DNA from: Muricea muricata
Taxonomy: Eukaryota; Cnidaria; Anthozoa; Malacalcyonacea; Plexauridae
Reading direction: 5' to 3'
Length of the DNA: 64,000 nt
Assembly (NCBI GenBank): GCA_963855995.1
Contig: OY979717.1
Coordinates: 64,226,243-64,290,242, forward strand
Positions 36,001 through 47,137 of the stretch are shown in pieces. Position numbers and translations under genes: made by a program. Positions within the stretch are counted from its first letter, which is position 1. Each line of letters opens with the position of its first letter. The notes beneath the pieces were generated by a model. It saw only the letters and a list, made by a program, of their open reading frames with translations. It was not told the DNA's origin and searched no databases.

Positions 36001-38796
36001 TAAGCCATGCCTGATCAGTAACTGCATTACTACCTAATCTATCTATAAAGATCTAGATGTTTACTCTGATTTGTCTATTGTATCTGAGACTGGTCATTCA
36101 AAGCTAGATTAGCACTAACCCAGGGCAGAATATTAGTTTCTCTTTCTAAATGTTGGTCCACTACAAAACTCAAAACTTAAGAAACCAAAACCAACCCAGG
36201 GTTGGCATTGAGCAAACTAGGGTTTTGAGCAGCTGACTGACCCCTGAGTATAAAGTGGCTATACCTTTAGCTCACGCAAGTTACATGTAATTTAAGAGAA
36301 TAATTAGGTACTTACTGCATTTAAGTCACATAAATCTTTAAACTGCTTAAATTTACTTGACAAAAGAAGTCTAGCTTTTCCACTTGCTGCTCTTATTTTA
36401 CCCTTTACTGAATAAAAAAAAACAAGAAACACCCAGTTAGTGCTATTTTAAAAAATCATAGTCTCAGTTTCACAACTAATAATAGGCAAGGAGAGGTATC
36501 TTAACTGTGATTGGTCAATTTCAGTGCAGTTAATCCCAAAAGGAGTGCAAAAATCTGTGACCAGATTGCAAAAATCTGCAACAGTGCAAAAATCTTTAAC
36601 ATCAAAAGAATCAAACAAATTTGATGTGGGAAAACAGGAGTGAAAATTTTTTTCGTGGGTAAAATTTGAGAGCAATTGTGGTCAAATTTGGTTGGTTTTT
36701 AAACAAAATCTATTTATTTAAATAAAATATATCACTATTAGGTAGTTCTGACTACTTTTCATCTATTTATCATGACATTATGGGGAGTGATTGCAACGTA
36801 AGTACAGTTGTATTGTGTGTATTCTTGTCTTTAACATTTCCTTTTGATTAACAATTAACTCATGATTTTTTCAATGACGTCAAATTGCACTCATACTGTG
36901 GACTTGTGCACACAATATTTCGCTCGACCTCATCCAATAATTGACAAATGTCTGTCATTAGACTGATAACAAAACTTGTACGGTATAGTAGGGTACATTG
37001 TTACATATGTTATTGTATGCAGTTTTAAATTCAGTTATAATAATAATAATATAGGCTAAAAGTTAACAGATTTTTAGATCTATATAACCTATTAAGCTGT
37101 AGAGATTATGCATTGACAAGTAAAATTGCCTGGCATTAGAAAGCAGAATAATAAGCATGGTACACTGGTACACATTTCAGCTCAATGCAGTAGATTTACT
37201 AACACAGTTGAACTGAAAATGCAGGTAAAAAGTAGCACAAGCAGCTGTAATTACTGTCATAATGATAGACAATTCAATGAAAAGTGTTCAAACTTATGAA
37301 TGTTATGTCGCCAAGAGATATGACAACTTCATAAAAAAACATGTTAAGCAATTGTTCTACTAAACAATAAGAGAATATAAAATTGTTGTGACATGATATA
37401 TAGACTGTAAACAAGAACTTGTGAAGGATATAATGCTGTTACAATACTTCTTTGTCACAGTCTAAAATATGTTCAAACTTATGAATGTTATGTTATCTTA
37501 TCAATGTTTTGTTGGAAATAAAACTTGCAGCTTACAGGATGGATATATGAAATGTATAAATTCACCTCTATTTGTAACACTATATTGATATACTTTTCGT
37601 GAAAATGCTACTTTTATATTGTTTGGAATTAATATATATTGAAAAACATATGCATTGTTATGGAGACTTAAAACACAATTCATTCTCAGTGAGTGGCATG
37701 CCAGTGTTCCTACTCACTACCTGCCATCTGTTATCAGCCACCTGTGGTTTGCATGAGAAGTAGGTAGCGACTAATAATGTGCATGTATATTTAAGCCAAT
37801 AATACAAATGTTACACACATTTTAGCTTTCTTCCATTAAGATATAATGCCATGAATATATTGATGATGAATGATATAGGAGTGTCAAATATAAGGATATC
37901 TGCTTGCAGATAAAGGTTTGGATTGTCTAATAATGTATATTGTGCATGATCTTGTGACTGATGTAAATTTCAACATCCAGCTGAATAACCATAAGACCAT
38001 CTATAAACCCCCTAGATAATAAAATGCATGTCCAAAATGAAACTGAAATCGAGATTCAAAAACCTTGAACCTACATTGCCAATGTCATTGAGTCAGTAAC
38101 AAGCACAAAACACAGAATATTTCACTGTCTAAATGATCTTCAAGTTTGCATATCTTGTGGTTTTATATGAAATTTATATGATCTTATGTGGAGGCAAATA
38201 AAGCATACTGAAACCAAATTTTACTAAAAGATTATTGCTGTTGTTCACATGTTTAAAGGATGCCCACCGTCCAGTAACTCATGCCTTGAAAATATATGCA
38301 AAAATAAAACTGACAGAAATTTTACCTTAAAAATCAGATATGAACTTATCATTAAGTTTCCAAATAATCCCTTGCCATTGTAAAAAAACAGTGTTTTTGA
38401 GACACAGATCAGCATGGGTAAGCAGGCTAGCCTTTTAAAGTTGGTTGACTTCCTATTACTGTAAAGTTTAGACATACCTTCCTCAGGGGGGCTGTTCTCC
38501 CACATTTGTAATTGAACAGCAAAACATAGCTTTGATATTCTTTGTTCCTCCTCATCAAGTTTTCTTGCAAAATACAAACCGCTACTTTCTTCTCCTATAT
38601 AATTGTCTAAATTTCCATTGCAAACAGAAGCATTGCTGCTCTTTGGGGGCGTCTTTAAAATCCTTGATCTCACCGAGAACATTTCGTCTCGAGATGGCTC
38701 ATCGCCATTCGGAATGGATGTACCATTTTTGGCCATTGGATAGAACGAGTTTCTGTTTAATACGTCTTGACCATGAACACAGACACAGCCATTCAT
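33066..38796 (-). CDS. DLGAP/HURP-type (GKAP domain) protein, 276 aa
   Basis: Five coding exons: 38796-38478, 36407-36316, 35486-35409, 34951-34862 and 33317-33066, all with AG/GT borders and matching phases, giving 276 residues. Exon 2 encodes IRAASGKARLLLSSKFKQFK, exon 3 DLEGFWDLVMLQ, and exon 4 VDVDSHFEKIEKLRKNSW. These are the ordered signatures of the DLGAP/GKAP domain. The last exon is basic (AKKRQEARKRLAEAKKAARK), as in DLGAP5/HURP, which bundles spindle microtubules in mitosis. Residues 1-106 are polar and probably disordered. In-frame TAG upstream of Met1 supports that start. A non-coding first exon ending at a GTGAGT donor near 39241 and an acceptor near 39033 are plausible. The protein is short for the family, and the choice between DLGAP5-like and a scaffold DLGAP rests on that size and the basic tail. 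Confidence 0.85.
35020..35225. mobile_element. hairpin MITE in a DLGAP-type gene intron
   Basis: The left side (CCTCAAATTTTGAAAAG..., GACCAATCAGAA) is mirrored by the right side (TTCTGATTGGTC, CTTTTGAGG). The core is about 120 bp, in the intron between exons 3 and 4. Confidence 0.6.
36408..38477. other. intron 1 of the DLGAP-type gene
   Basis: About 2.1 kb of AT-rich sequence without a motif-bearing ORF. ATGTTCAAACTTATGAATGT-like words recur near 37290 and 37470, suggesting a small old duplication. Confidence 0.6.
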
Positions 38797-39033
38797 GACA
38801 ATTCCTCGATTAGTTGTAAATAGCTACAAATTGCGACCAATTTCAACGATAAACACCGAAGGACGCTTTCACTGAGGACTTTTTAAGGACTGAAATTTGA
38901 ACAAGTATATTTGCCTTACTTCCTGAGTATATAAGGGGAGTATTCAGCGATAGATGCCTTTTGATCTCAATGAATGACTTTCGACACGTTGCGGTTTCTT
39001 TCTTTCGTGAGAACAGTTGATCGCAAAAACCTA

Positions 39034-39300
39034 AGACAAAAACAGAAATCAATCAATTCTTGCGGCACAAGCCATTGAGGCAGTTGCATTAATGGCAACT
39101 TATATGACGAATGCATAATTATAAATAAATGAAATAAAAAATAATGCCAAAAATGTATACGAAATATTTTAAAGGGCATTCAAAATATCCAATATCTTGT
39201 TTTGATTATGTTCTTGTCTAATACGTACAACATACTCACCAGTGCCTTTCCAACACTATCTCGTCTCACACGATGATGGCCGCTTCGAAGTATTGTGTTT
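39034..39300 (-). promoter_or_regulatory. putative 5' UTR exon and promoter of the DLGAP-type gene
   Basis: On the minus strand a GTGAGT donor near 39240 follows GGAAAGGCACTG, and an acceptor TTTTTGTCTTAG lies near 39033, about 240 bp before the ATG. GCGGCCATCATCG near 39275-39287 resembles a YY1/initiator box, and CTTTTCAAAC nearby is CHR-like. Inferred from splice motifs only. Confidence 0.35.
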
Positions 39301-41602
39301 GAAAAGCAATTAAATATTGTCGCACGCCAGAAAGGCCGAGAACCCACGAAGATTTCTTTGGTTTAGGAATTTTTAAAATGACGAAATATAACTTGTATAA
39401 ATGTGCATACAAGTTAAACTAAAGTGAACAACGATGACCACACAAATATAAAATACACATGTAGACCAGCACTTCCAATGTCGAGATTATACGATCGTTC
39501 TCATTTCGACTTGTCACGTCCACACACGTCATAATCCGAGGAACAAAGAATGTCGTAATGTTGTGGGCGGCGACCATAGCGGCGACGGGCATAGAAATAC
39601 AAAAGGCTTTTTTCAGGTCTTTTTGTTATCATTTCCTCCCATAATTCTTTTTATACTTTTTAAGGGCAGCAAATAATTAAAAACCTTAGAATAAAAAATT
39701 GTAATTGCGCTCAGAAAATACATTGCTTTAACTTCGCAATCGTCAGTCAACCATAGAATACATGACTATAATTGCTAGCAATTTAAATTAATCCACCATT
39801 AATTAATTATTTCTAAAGAAACATACAGATTTTTTTATTGCTATGGACATATAAATGATGGTAAAAACTAAGAACTCTAGACAGGAGCAAAACACGACTA
39901 ATTATTGTTTGTGGTGTATGTTACTCTGAGTTCATACTCCAGTTTATATACCGTGGGAACTGAATCTGCGACATTTAGAATGCTAATGCTCTGGCCGGCA
40001 ACTGCGCTATATGGACAGCTAGGTTCAATTCGAGTATGTGATATTTCTGAACTAAATCCGGTTATTTCTTTCCAGTGAGGTTCCTAAAGGGGTAAAAATT
40101 GGAACTGGGATGGTCAGTTATTCGCTGGTTGCTGGGTTTGGGTTTGGCCACTGGGAATGGGTTGAAGTAATGTGGCAATTCCAATTATGTTTTTTCACGT
40201 TTTCAAATGCAATGTTGGTGGGTTTTCATCATTTTTGTTGTTTTAGCGCCATTAAGCCCGGCTCATACTTGTCGTAAGAAACAGTCAAAGTGAATGAGTG
40301 AATTCTACACTATTGCGAAAGCAATCTAACATTTGTCCTTTATTTTAGTTTACATATTTAGTCACATACGTGAGAAGGACAAAATCCCCGATTCTTACGA
40401 TAAGAGAATACGGTTGTCGCGTGTTATCATTTTAAATTATCAAGCATAGGAATCGAAACATGAAACGCTTCAATGCAAGATTTCTATCGCAAACCTTTAG
40501 GTGATATTCTGGGCCATCCTAATGGTGAAAAATTCAGTATTGTCTTATTTTTTATGATACAATTAAGTCCAATTATTGCCATTCACAAGATTTAGCATTC
40601 AAAGGTCTACGTAGACAATACTATTAGCTATATGCCTCGCTCACACTAATTAGCGTAAAAAACTTGGGGATTTTTTCTTTCTGACTCATGAAAATGGTGT
40701 TCCACAAGGTATTGGAGTAATGGGACGATTATTAGAGTTTTTTGCAAAAGTATCCACTTATACATAATTACATTCACTCAACTACGTCCGCCAAACTGAG
40801 AAGCCAGCACCGAGTCTTACTAGAAGTGTGAAGCACGATTTACCCTGCCGCTGGTGTATGTTTTCCAATAAACACACGTAAAGGCGTACGGCTATCAAAT
40901 TTTACCATCATCGAATTAATGAGCAAAATCCTGACGCCAGGATGGAAATCGCATGCGACAAGAGTGTAACAAGTACAGGGTTTGAATGTGCAAACACATT
41001 TCGGTACAAACAATCGGAATTCAGAAATACTTTATACTCGCTGCTTTTATTTTTAAAACTTAAATGGCTCTTAATGGAAAAGCATTTCTCTAATTTTAGA
41101 CCATTAAAGAGCGTAACAGATTTTTAGACAATTAGATTTTTGATGTAATTGATGGGATGCCGTTGCAAAATTCTTATCATCATGGTACTGATAGTCCATT
41201 CCACTACTTGTTCAAAAATTCAAATATTATGACGGTGAAGCAGCACCAGATGAATAGAAGCGCCCCAGGCCTGTCTACAACCAAATTCAATTTTCCGGCC
41301 CTCAGCCCAGAAAAAATGTTAACGGATGGCTTCAGTCTCGAGAAAATGTATATAAAAATGAGAAATTTTAGACTCCCGAACACTGGGGAAATATTAAAAA
41401 AGGAGAAAAAGTATTGGGAAGCTGCTGTTTTGTGGTTCTGATCTCACGATTCCATCTCCCCCACCGCCACCCCTCTGCGGATCACGTAATTACGCAAATA
41501 AAGCACTGTGTCGGCGCAAAAATCAATGTTTCATATACAATCTACAAATAATGGATTATAACATACGAATCTAGACTAGATAGATAAATGTTATTTGTTA
41601 TA
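39301..41602. other. intergenic stretch, no intact gene seen
   Basis: The AT-rich spacer includes a tRNA-like SINE head (listed separately). A 94-codon plus ORF at 41157-41441 has no recognisable motif or splice partner. Confidence 0.45.
39945..40030 (-). repeat. tRNA-derived SINE head
   Basis: On the minus strand TATAGCGCAGTTGCCGGCCA resembles a tRNA A box. About 30 bases later CAGATTCAGTTCCCACGG resembles a B box. The segment between can form an anticodon-like arm, but the acceptor stem is not complementary, so this is a SINE remnant rather than a tRNA gene. Confidence 0.5.
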
Positions 41603-42829
41603 TTAATTATTTTTTAACCATTTTTTTACCGTTCGCTGCTGGTCGCCGTCACATTTATCAACTGGCAGCCCATTATGCCCCTTGGGATTCTTTGCTATCC
41701 TCATACATATACGGCAGTACAAAGGTAATCCATCCCACCATTGACCAATTGCAGACGTGTAATACTCCTTTGGAAATTGAAAGCCTTCGTACTTCCACTT
41801 CAAATATTTGTTGTATTCGGTTTCATTTCTAGCAAGATAATGAAGATATTCAGCCAACTTTGCAGGAGAAGCAAAATTGTTTACTTTAATAATAGAATGT
41901 TTTAAATTTCCCCACTGAAGAACTTCATCGATTTTGTCGGTTCCCATCCACACCGGAACACTGCCGGCTGACATTGCATTGTGAATCTTTTCAGTCATGT
42001 AATAGTCACAGTCGGCGTTTGGAAAAATCAATGAGAATTTATATCCTCTTTGGATTTCGCGAACGGCTCTCCACGCATGTTCATAATGTTCAGTATATCG
42101 AGCCTTTAACCCTTCCTTATTTTTTAAACATTTTCCATACGAATCAACTTTAATAATTTTCATAAGTCTCTTTACATACTCTGTTCGTAACCATTCACAA
42201 TTAGTCATTGCGAACATGACAAGTCCTTTTTTGTCTGCAAATGGCACTGGTAGGTCTAAAAGTGGTTTGGTAAATTCCGGACAAGGAAAATCTGAATCAA
42301 GACGATATGTTGCAGAGTAATTGAATTGCGACATAATTTTGTGGTCACGCAGTGCTGGTGTATAAATGGGATTATCATTTGAGTGTATGATCCATGATAT
42401 ATTTTTCAAATATTTAGGTGGCATCTCAGCCATGTTTCGTGAATGAACGACAAGAGCCGAAGCCTCACCAGCCCTGTTCTTGTCTGTAGTCAGTTCGCAT
42501 TCCACAGGACAGTTTTTATTAACATAGAAAAACGGCCAAACTTTTGGATTGACGTTAACTGGAACATCATAGATATGCGTTTTCGTCCAATATATGATAA
42601 GGACTTTGGATGCTGGCGACTTTTCTGTATTATTGTTGGCTTTATTACCCCATTTGAAAGCCAGATATCGTTTGAAATTTTGAGACCATGGAATGGTTGA
42701 TAGATGTTTGTTGCCATTGTATAACACAGGAACATACAACAAGATGAAAAGAGAGACAACAAGGATTGTTGATATCAACAAACATCGTCGAGCACGAAAA
42801 AGCGACCTCGCAATTTCAAAAGATGACAT
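41603..42829 (-). CDS. alpha-1,3-fucosyltransferase, GT10 family, 408 aa
   Basis: Single-exon gene for a Golgi type II membrane enzyme that moves fucose from GDP-fucose to N-acetylglucosamine-containing glycans. Residues 1-16 are a basic cytoplasmic tail and about 17-35 a membrane anchor. A stem follows, then the GT10 N-terminal lobe (VVHSRNMAEMPP, ISWIIHSND) and the donor-binding lobe. The family motif lies at about 263-296: YKFSLIFPNADCDYYMTEKI, then NAMSAGSVPVWMG. N-glycosylation sites include NIS (143) and NYS (170). The length is normal for animal enzymes (350-410). The first Met is favoured because the anchor follows directly. Acceptor specificity cannot be read from sequence. Confidence 0.92.
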   Translation of the reverse strand: MSSFEIARSLFRARRCLLISTILVVSLFILLYVPVLYNGNKHLSTIPWSQNFKRYLAFKWGNKANNNTEKSPASKVLIIYWTKTHIYDVPVNVNPKVWPFFYVNKNCPVECELTTDKNRAGEASALVVHSRNMAEMPPKYLKNISWIIHSNDNPIYTPALRDHKIMSQFNYSATYRLDSDFPCPEFTKPLLDLPVPFADKKGLVMFAMTNCEWLRTEYVKRLMKIIKVDSYGKCLKNKEGLKARYTEHYEHAWRAVREIQRGYKFSLIFPNADCDYYMTEKIHNAMSAGSVPVWMGTDKIDEVLQWGNLKHSIIKVNNFASPAKLAEYLHYLARNETEYNKYLKWKYEGFQFPKEYYTSAIGQWWDGLPLYCRICMRIAKNPKGHNGLPVDKCDGDQQRTVKKWLKNN

Positions 42830-43275
42830 TTCCTCAAAGATCGATATTCAGCCAAATTGCGCTTCAAAATTTGCCTAGTACACTTCGGTAAAAAACTTAC
42901 TTATTCTGAAACAAAAAATAATAACAACCAACGATTACAACTGAGAGACTCTAATCAGTAGCTGGCACACTATTGAACAAGCAGAGTCCCAGCATTAAAT
43001 GCTAATTATATACAATTTGTATCGGTGCTGGAGGCCATCACATCTAGACAAAAGCTACAGCATGTCGTTATGACAAAATGCTATGCACGAATATAATGTA
43101 TGTACAGGTCGTTGCGACGTTACCCCCATATGTGACATAAAAATATTTAGCATAAAAATGTCATAAAAATATTTTTCAAGCAATTCAATACAAATTGGCA
43201 CGCGACTACTTTTTAAAAACAACAGTTATCATCTTGAATTATTCTTAAATAAAACTTGTGTCTATAGTAAGCTTG

Positions 43276-44325
43276 GAAAGGGTGTTCAGTGTATTCAAAG
43301 TAATGAGTATAAACGACTAATGAGTAATGAATTTTTTTTATTTACATTATAAAGAAAACCATGAAAACAATGATTCCACTGACTCATTGAGTCTTCAAAC
43401 GATCATTTTCAAGGTTAATAACATGTCCGCAATAGTAGAATGCTAGTAAACGAACCTGTTCTGCTGTCCTGTAAAAGTTTATAATAAATTTTCGACCGCC
43501 ACATTCTTTTCGGCATTATATTGGGTTCTTTGGGTTCTGATCACACGTTAATGCCAGCATAATGGCAGCAGGTTGAATTCGACGATTTAATTATTTAAAT
43601 TCTTTGAAAATCTGAAAATGCCATGAGGCGGACATTCATTCATGTATGCAGGAAAGTTTGTATGAGTATTAGTCAAGTGGAAAAAACTCCAAAGGTTTCA
43701 GCGGGGTATTCCCAGAAATTTTCAACAGGGCGAAAGGTAAGTGAATTTTTGTTTAATATTTCAACTTTATGTTTTATTAATTTTGTCATGAAACATGCAT
43801 GCTATTTTTATTTTGGTCAGCTTTGGTCAACCTAGGTAATTACCGTAGTTTGAACAGGCTCCATTTTGCGTATATTCAACTAGCCAACGTGTTTGTACTG
43901 ATCTTAGACGAGGGCCTACACAGTGTCATGCGTAAAAACACACAAGTTGTGACAAACTGCATCAGACTTGTACTGACCAGCAACTTGTCACCGGCTGTTC
44001 CCAATCCCAGCTTGTTGGCAATTGTGAATGGTTTGTTGACAACTTGCTACAAGGTTGAAGATTGTTGAGCTCAGCAGATGTGTATTAAGTTGTTCCAACA
44101 ATATGGCGGTCGAAAATGTATTATAAACTTTTACAGGACAGCAGTAGCAGGTTTGTTAACTAGTATTCTACTATTGCGAACATGTTATTCACCTTAGAGA
44201 CAATCGTTTGAAGACTCGATGAGTCAGTGGAACCAATGTTTTCATGGTTTATCTTTATAATGTAAGTAAAAAAAATTCATTACTCATTACTAGTTACTCA
44301 TTACTCTGAATACAAACACCCCTTG
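43276..44325. mobile_element. 1.05-kb foldback element
   Basis: Arms of about 230 bp (43276-43510 and 44098-44325) are inverted copies: GGTGTT, GTAATGAGTA, CCATGAAAACAATG, GACTCATTGAGTCTTCAAACGAT and CCTGTAAAAGTTTATAATA, with their mirror on the right. The centre has short ORFs (43623-43835, 43799-44068) without motifs. Non-autonomous. Confidence 0.8.
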
Positions 44326-45044
44326 CGAAACTCATTTTTATTACAACTGAAGAAATTAATTTGTGGAATTGTATATTTTACCTGGAAACCGAACAGTTCG
44401 ATACAACTATGCATTCATATGCACTTATGACTTATGCCACGTATTTTTTCTACTGCATGCACGTTAAACATTGGCTATGAGCGACAGGGTGACAGCCAGT
44501 GAGATGGAAAAAGACAAATCACTTTGGATGATTTCCAAAAAGGAAAAAAATGGGGAGAATTTTTTTCAGTATTTTGTTCATTTTCAGTATTGTGTTCATT
44601 TTTGTTCGAAAACCACTGGCGCAAAAATCTCACTGGCGTAACTTATGCCGATAATTTAGGGGCGAATATTTCATTTTATATATCGTGTTCTGGACAACAA
44701 TTTCTACGCAAATCGATTGTCTTTACAAAATGTTATGAACACGAATATATGAATATCCCTCCCCCTACTCATCAACGCAGGCTACGCCATTAACCTCTTC
44801 ATCAATAGCGATGCAATGTTGAGTCGCGATGCATTGTGGTCTAGCCAGGGTAAAAAAGCGCGGTCGTCGTAGACATTTTCTAAGCATGTTCTTCCTTTAT
44901 TGTGCCATAAAGTACTTCTCATTCATTTTATATTAAAGAAAACCTAGTTAGTTATTCTTATGTGAAAAGAGCTAACTTATCGAAATTTTAAATAGAGCAA
45001 GCATTTTTGAGATTGCAAAAAATTTGCCAAAAATGGCTTGTTCA
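44326..45044. other. gene-free stretch
   Basis: AT-rich. A weak inverted pair TGGCGTA/TACGCCA at 44633 and 44784 may be the ends of a small degenerate element. No coding signal. Confidence 0.4.
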
Positions 45045-45297
45045 TTATTTCTACTAAATCCCACATTGCTGGGCGCGCTATGTTTAGGTACCAAATCCCG
45101 CCAAACTTAACACAAAGTGTCAAAATGTCGTAGCTTTGGAGATATCAGAAACTCAAGGCTTAAACTAAAAAAGAGTTGAGTTAAAAGAGTTTCTTATAGC
45201 CCTAAAGTCACGACATTTTGTTTTGATTTTGGCGCGGTTTGGTACTCCAAACAATGCACGCGAACTGCATTGTAGGATTTAGTAAAATAGTGAATTT
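45045..45297. mobile_element. hairpin MITE
   Basis: The ends CTACTAAATCCCACATTGC and GCATTGTAGGATTTAGTA are inverted copies, followed inside by GGTACCAAATCCCGCCAAAC against GGCGCGGTTTGGTACT. It lies about 500 bp outside the large inverted-repeat element. Confidence 0.75.
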
Positions 45298-45877
45298 GAT
45301 TAATCTCAGTACTCTCGTGATTATTAAAATTCAGAGCAGTTTTTATTGAATTTCTTAATGTTGTTGATACACTTTCAACTTCTCGACATTAAGCAAAAAT
45401 TCTGAATATAGATTTCAACAAACACCCAAGAAGGATGTCAACATCGTGACGCTTTACACGCATGTCAAACGTTGCATTAAACAACCTAGCGATCATTCCT
45501 TTGATTGCATGGTTGTGCCGACTGTATAAGGTGACTTTGACATATAGAGAGTTTCTATGATTGAGTAAACAGCGATATTTCAAACAAAAATGTTTCATAC
45601 AAATGTTTATAAAACAACTAAGCGATGTAAAAAACGTGGTGCAATGCTCAATTCTGAATAGGACTTTTTATGCAAATTTTTCGCATTACCATAAACGCAA
45701 TTTCGAGCTAAAATATCAATATCTCAACTGAAGTTGCCTCAAAATCTTATTCTAGCATATCAGAATTTAAGTATATAAGCCTTTCTTAGATACGATGTAA
45801 TTCACTAGTAGTACTGTCCGGTCCCTTTGGGAAACATTATAAATTCAAGATGGCGGCGGTCTTATTATAGATTCAAG

Positions 45878-45950
45878 ATGACATCATTGAAATGATAGTG
45901 CAAGAGGGGTCAGGATGACGTCATTCAAATGACAGTGCAAGAGGGGGTCA
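45878..45950. repeat. subterminal tandem repeat with CRE-like core, left
   Basis: Two 36-bp units: GATGACATCATTGAAATGAT... and GATGACGTCATTCAAATGAC..., each ending GTGCAAGAGGGG. The second has a perfect TGACGTCA. Mirrored at about 58887-58960. Subterminal repeats are often transposase-binding sites. CREB/ATF binding is the other reading. Confidence 0.7.
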
Positions 45951-46305
45951 TCAGGTAAGGGTGATAGTGAATGGGGTGTGAACCCTAGGTGTAAAAAAAA
46001 CACACACAGAGAAATAGTTTTTGGAATGTTCTATTTTTAAAAAGCGATCAACATAGTATTTAAATGTAAAAATGTTTGTTATATAAATGAACGAAAACTA
46101 AGTGTTCATATGTAAACTAAACGTTCGTGAAGCGTAACTGTTCGAATTGAGAACATTCTAATAATATTGAAACGAATTACAGTGATTCATTGAAAAGCAA
46201 CCATATACATAAGAATTAAACATAAATTAATATTTTTAATGTTCGTATAAAAAGCTATTTAGGCATGCATGATGTTTTTAAATTTAAAAGTTCGTAAGTG
46301 AAAGA

Positions 46306-46767
46306 CTAAATATCAACCCATAAACAATTACATCCAATGTGGCCGCATTCTAAGTAGGGTTTAATTTCCTTGGTGTCATAAAATTGATGAAGTTTCGTAA
46401 TACAGTTTGCGTGTAATTTCGTTTTACAGCACGTTGATTCTAAGTATTCTTCGTTCTGTTCGACTTTCTTTAGGTATAGGAAGCATTTTTCATCGTTGTA
46501 GTTGGAATGGCAGTAAGCGCAGGAACTTTGAACGTTTCTTGTCCGTATAAAGGAGCTATGGATCCATGTTTCAAAGCATTTACAGTGTGCGGTTTGATTG
46601 CAGCATTCGGTATTTAAACTAGGGACTGATGATTGGCTGATATCGTTTAAACAGAAGTGGCAGGTCGTTTCATCTGTGTTCGAAATGGATTTTGAAAATA
46701 ACCCGAACATATGAACAATATCTTCTCGAGAATAAGTTTCGTCTGGATGAGGTAGTTTACCAGCCAT
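46306..46767 (-). CDS. 153-aa RING-like Cys/His-rich protein, left copy
   Basis: Residues about 36-88 hold CHFC, CCNQTAHCKCFETW and CAYC, spaced like a RING or treble-clef finger (C-x2-C ... C-x4-H-x-C-x-C ... C-x2-C). A second Cys/His set follows: STCCKTKLHANC, then CGHIGCNC. This suggests a zinc-binding E3-ligase-like or DNA/RNA-binding protein, but I do not recognise the family and assign no function. A TATATAA box lies 47-53 bp before the ATG, then the GGTAAYRTTACC array, with the 71-aa gene divergent beyond. It differs from the right copy at residue 11 only (Tyr here, Asn there), so the two arms are recent copies or kept alike by gene conversion. Confidence 0.75.
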   Translation of the reverse strand: MAGKLPHPDETYSREDIVHMFGLFSKSISNTDETTCHFCLNDISQSSVPSLNTECCNQTAHCKCFETWIHSSFIRTRNVQSSCAYCHSNYNDEKCFLYLKKVEQNEEYLESTCCKTKLHANCITKLHQFYDTKEIKPYLECGHIGCNCLWVDI

Positions 46768-46813
46768 GGTTGCTTTTCAATGAACAATGGGACTAGCGTG
46801 AATTCTGGTAACG

Positions 46814-46820
46814 TTATATA
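46814..46820 (-). promoter_or_regulatory. TATA box of the left RING-like gene
   Basis: TATATAA on the minus strand, 47-53 bp upstream of the ATG at 46767. The same spacing is kept in the right arm (58019-58025). Confidence 0.6.
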
Positions 46821-46892
46821 CCAGGTAATGTTACCAGGTAATGTTACCGGGTAATGTTACCCGGTAATGTTACCAGGTAATCTTACCGGGTA
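46818..46892. repeat. near-palindromic GGTAAYRTTACC array, left
   Basis: Five 14-15-bp units of the form CCAGGTAATGTTACC or CCGGGTAATGTTACC in tandem. Each unit is close to its own reverse complement. The array fills the gap between two divergent ORFs and so could serve a shared promoter, a transposase-binding array or a replication start. Confidence 0.8.
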
Positions 46893-46921
46893 AAAATCTC
46901 ACGGGAGATCTCACGTTAGAT

Positions 46922-47137
46922 TTGATGGCTTATGATTGGTTCGCATTTGATTGGCTGAAGCGACATGGCTGCCCGAAAGCAGAGATTTTAATTAATGAAT
47001 TGGTCTGGCTAGAAACCTGCGGAAATCATACCGTACCGGGTGCCTACGCGCATTGTGCGAAACTTGAAGTGGAGGCGTACGCGTACTGGTTGGAAAAAAA
47101 CAATGAACTTTTATTAAACAATAATTTATATATTTAG
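46922..47137 (+). CDS. 71-aa protein, left copy
   Basis: Small ORF identical in both arms at every residue (57702-57917 is the mirror). It has aromatic helices (AYDWFAFDWLKRHGCPKAE and LEVEAYAYWLEKNNELLL) and two Cys plus two His in the middle. No family recognised. Exact conservation in two arms, and a start facing the repeat array, are the reasons to treat it as a gene. Gene conversion alone could also explain the identity. Confidence 0.5.
   Translation: MMAYDWFAFDWLKRHGCPKAEILINELVWLETCGNHTVPGAYAHCAKLEVEAYAYWLEKNNELLLNNNLYI

Noticed and set aside
39945..40030. Functional tRNA gene
   Set aside because: A- and B-box-like words are present but the acceptor stem does not pair, so it is kept as a SINE remnant.
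41157..41441. 94-codon plus ORF near the fucosyltransferase
   Set aside because: No recognisable motif, codon pattern or partner exon.
43799..44068. 89-codon ORF
   Set aside because: Lies in the centre of a foldback element without motifs.
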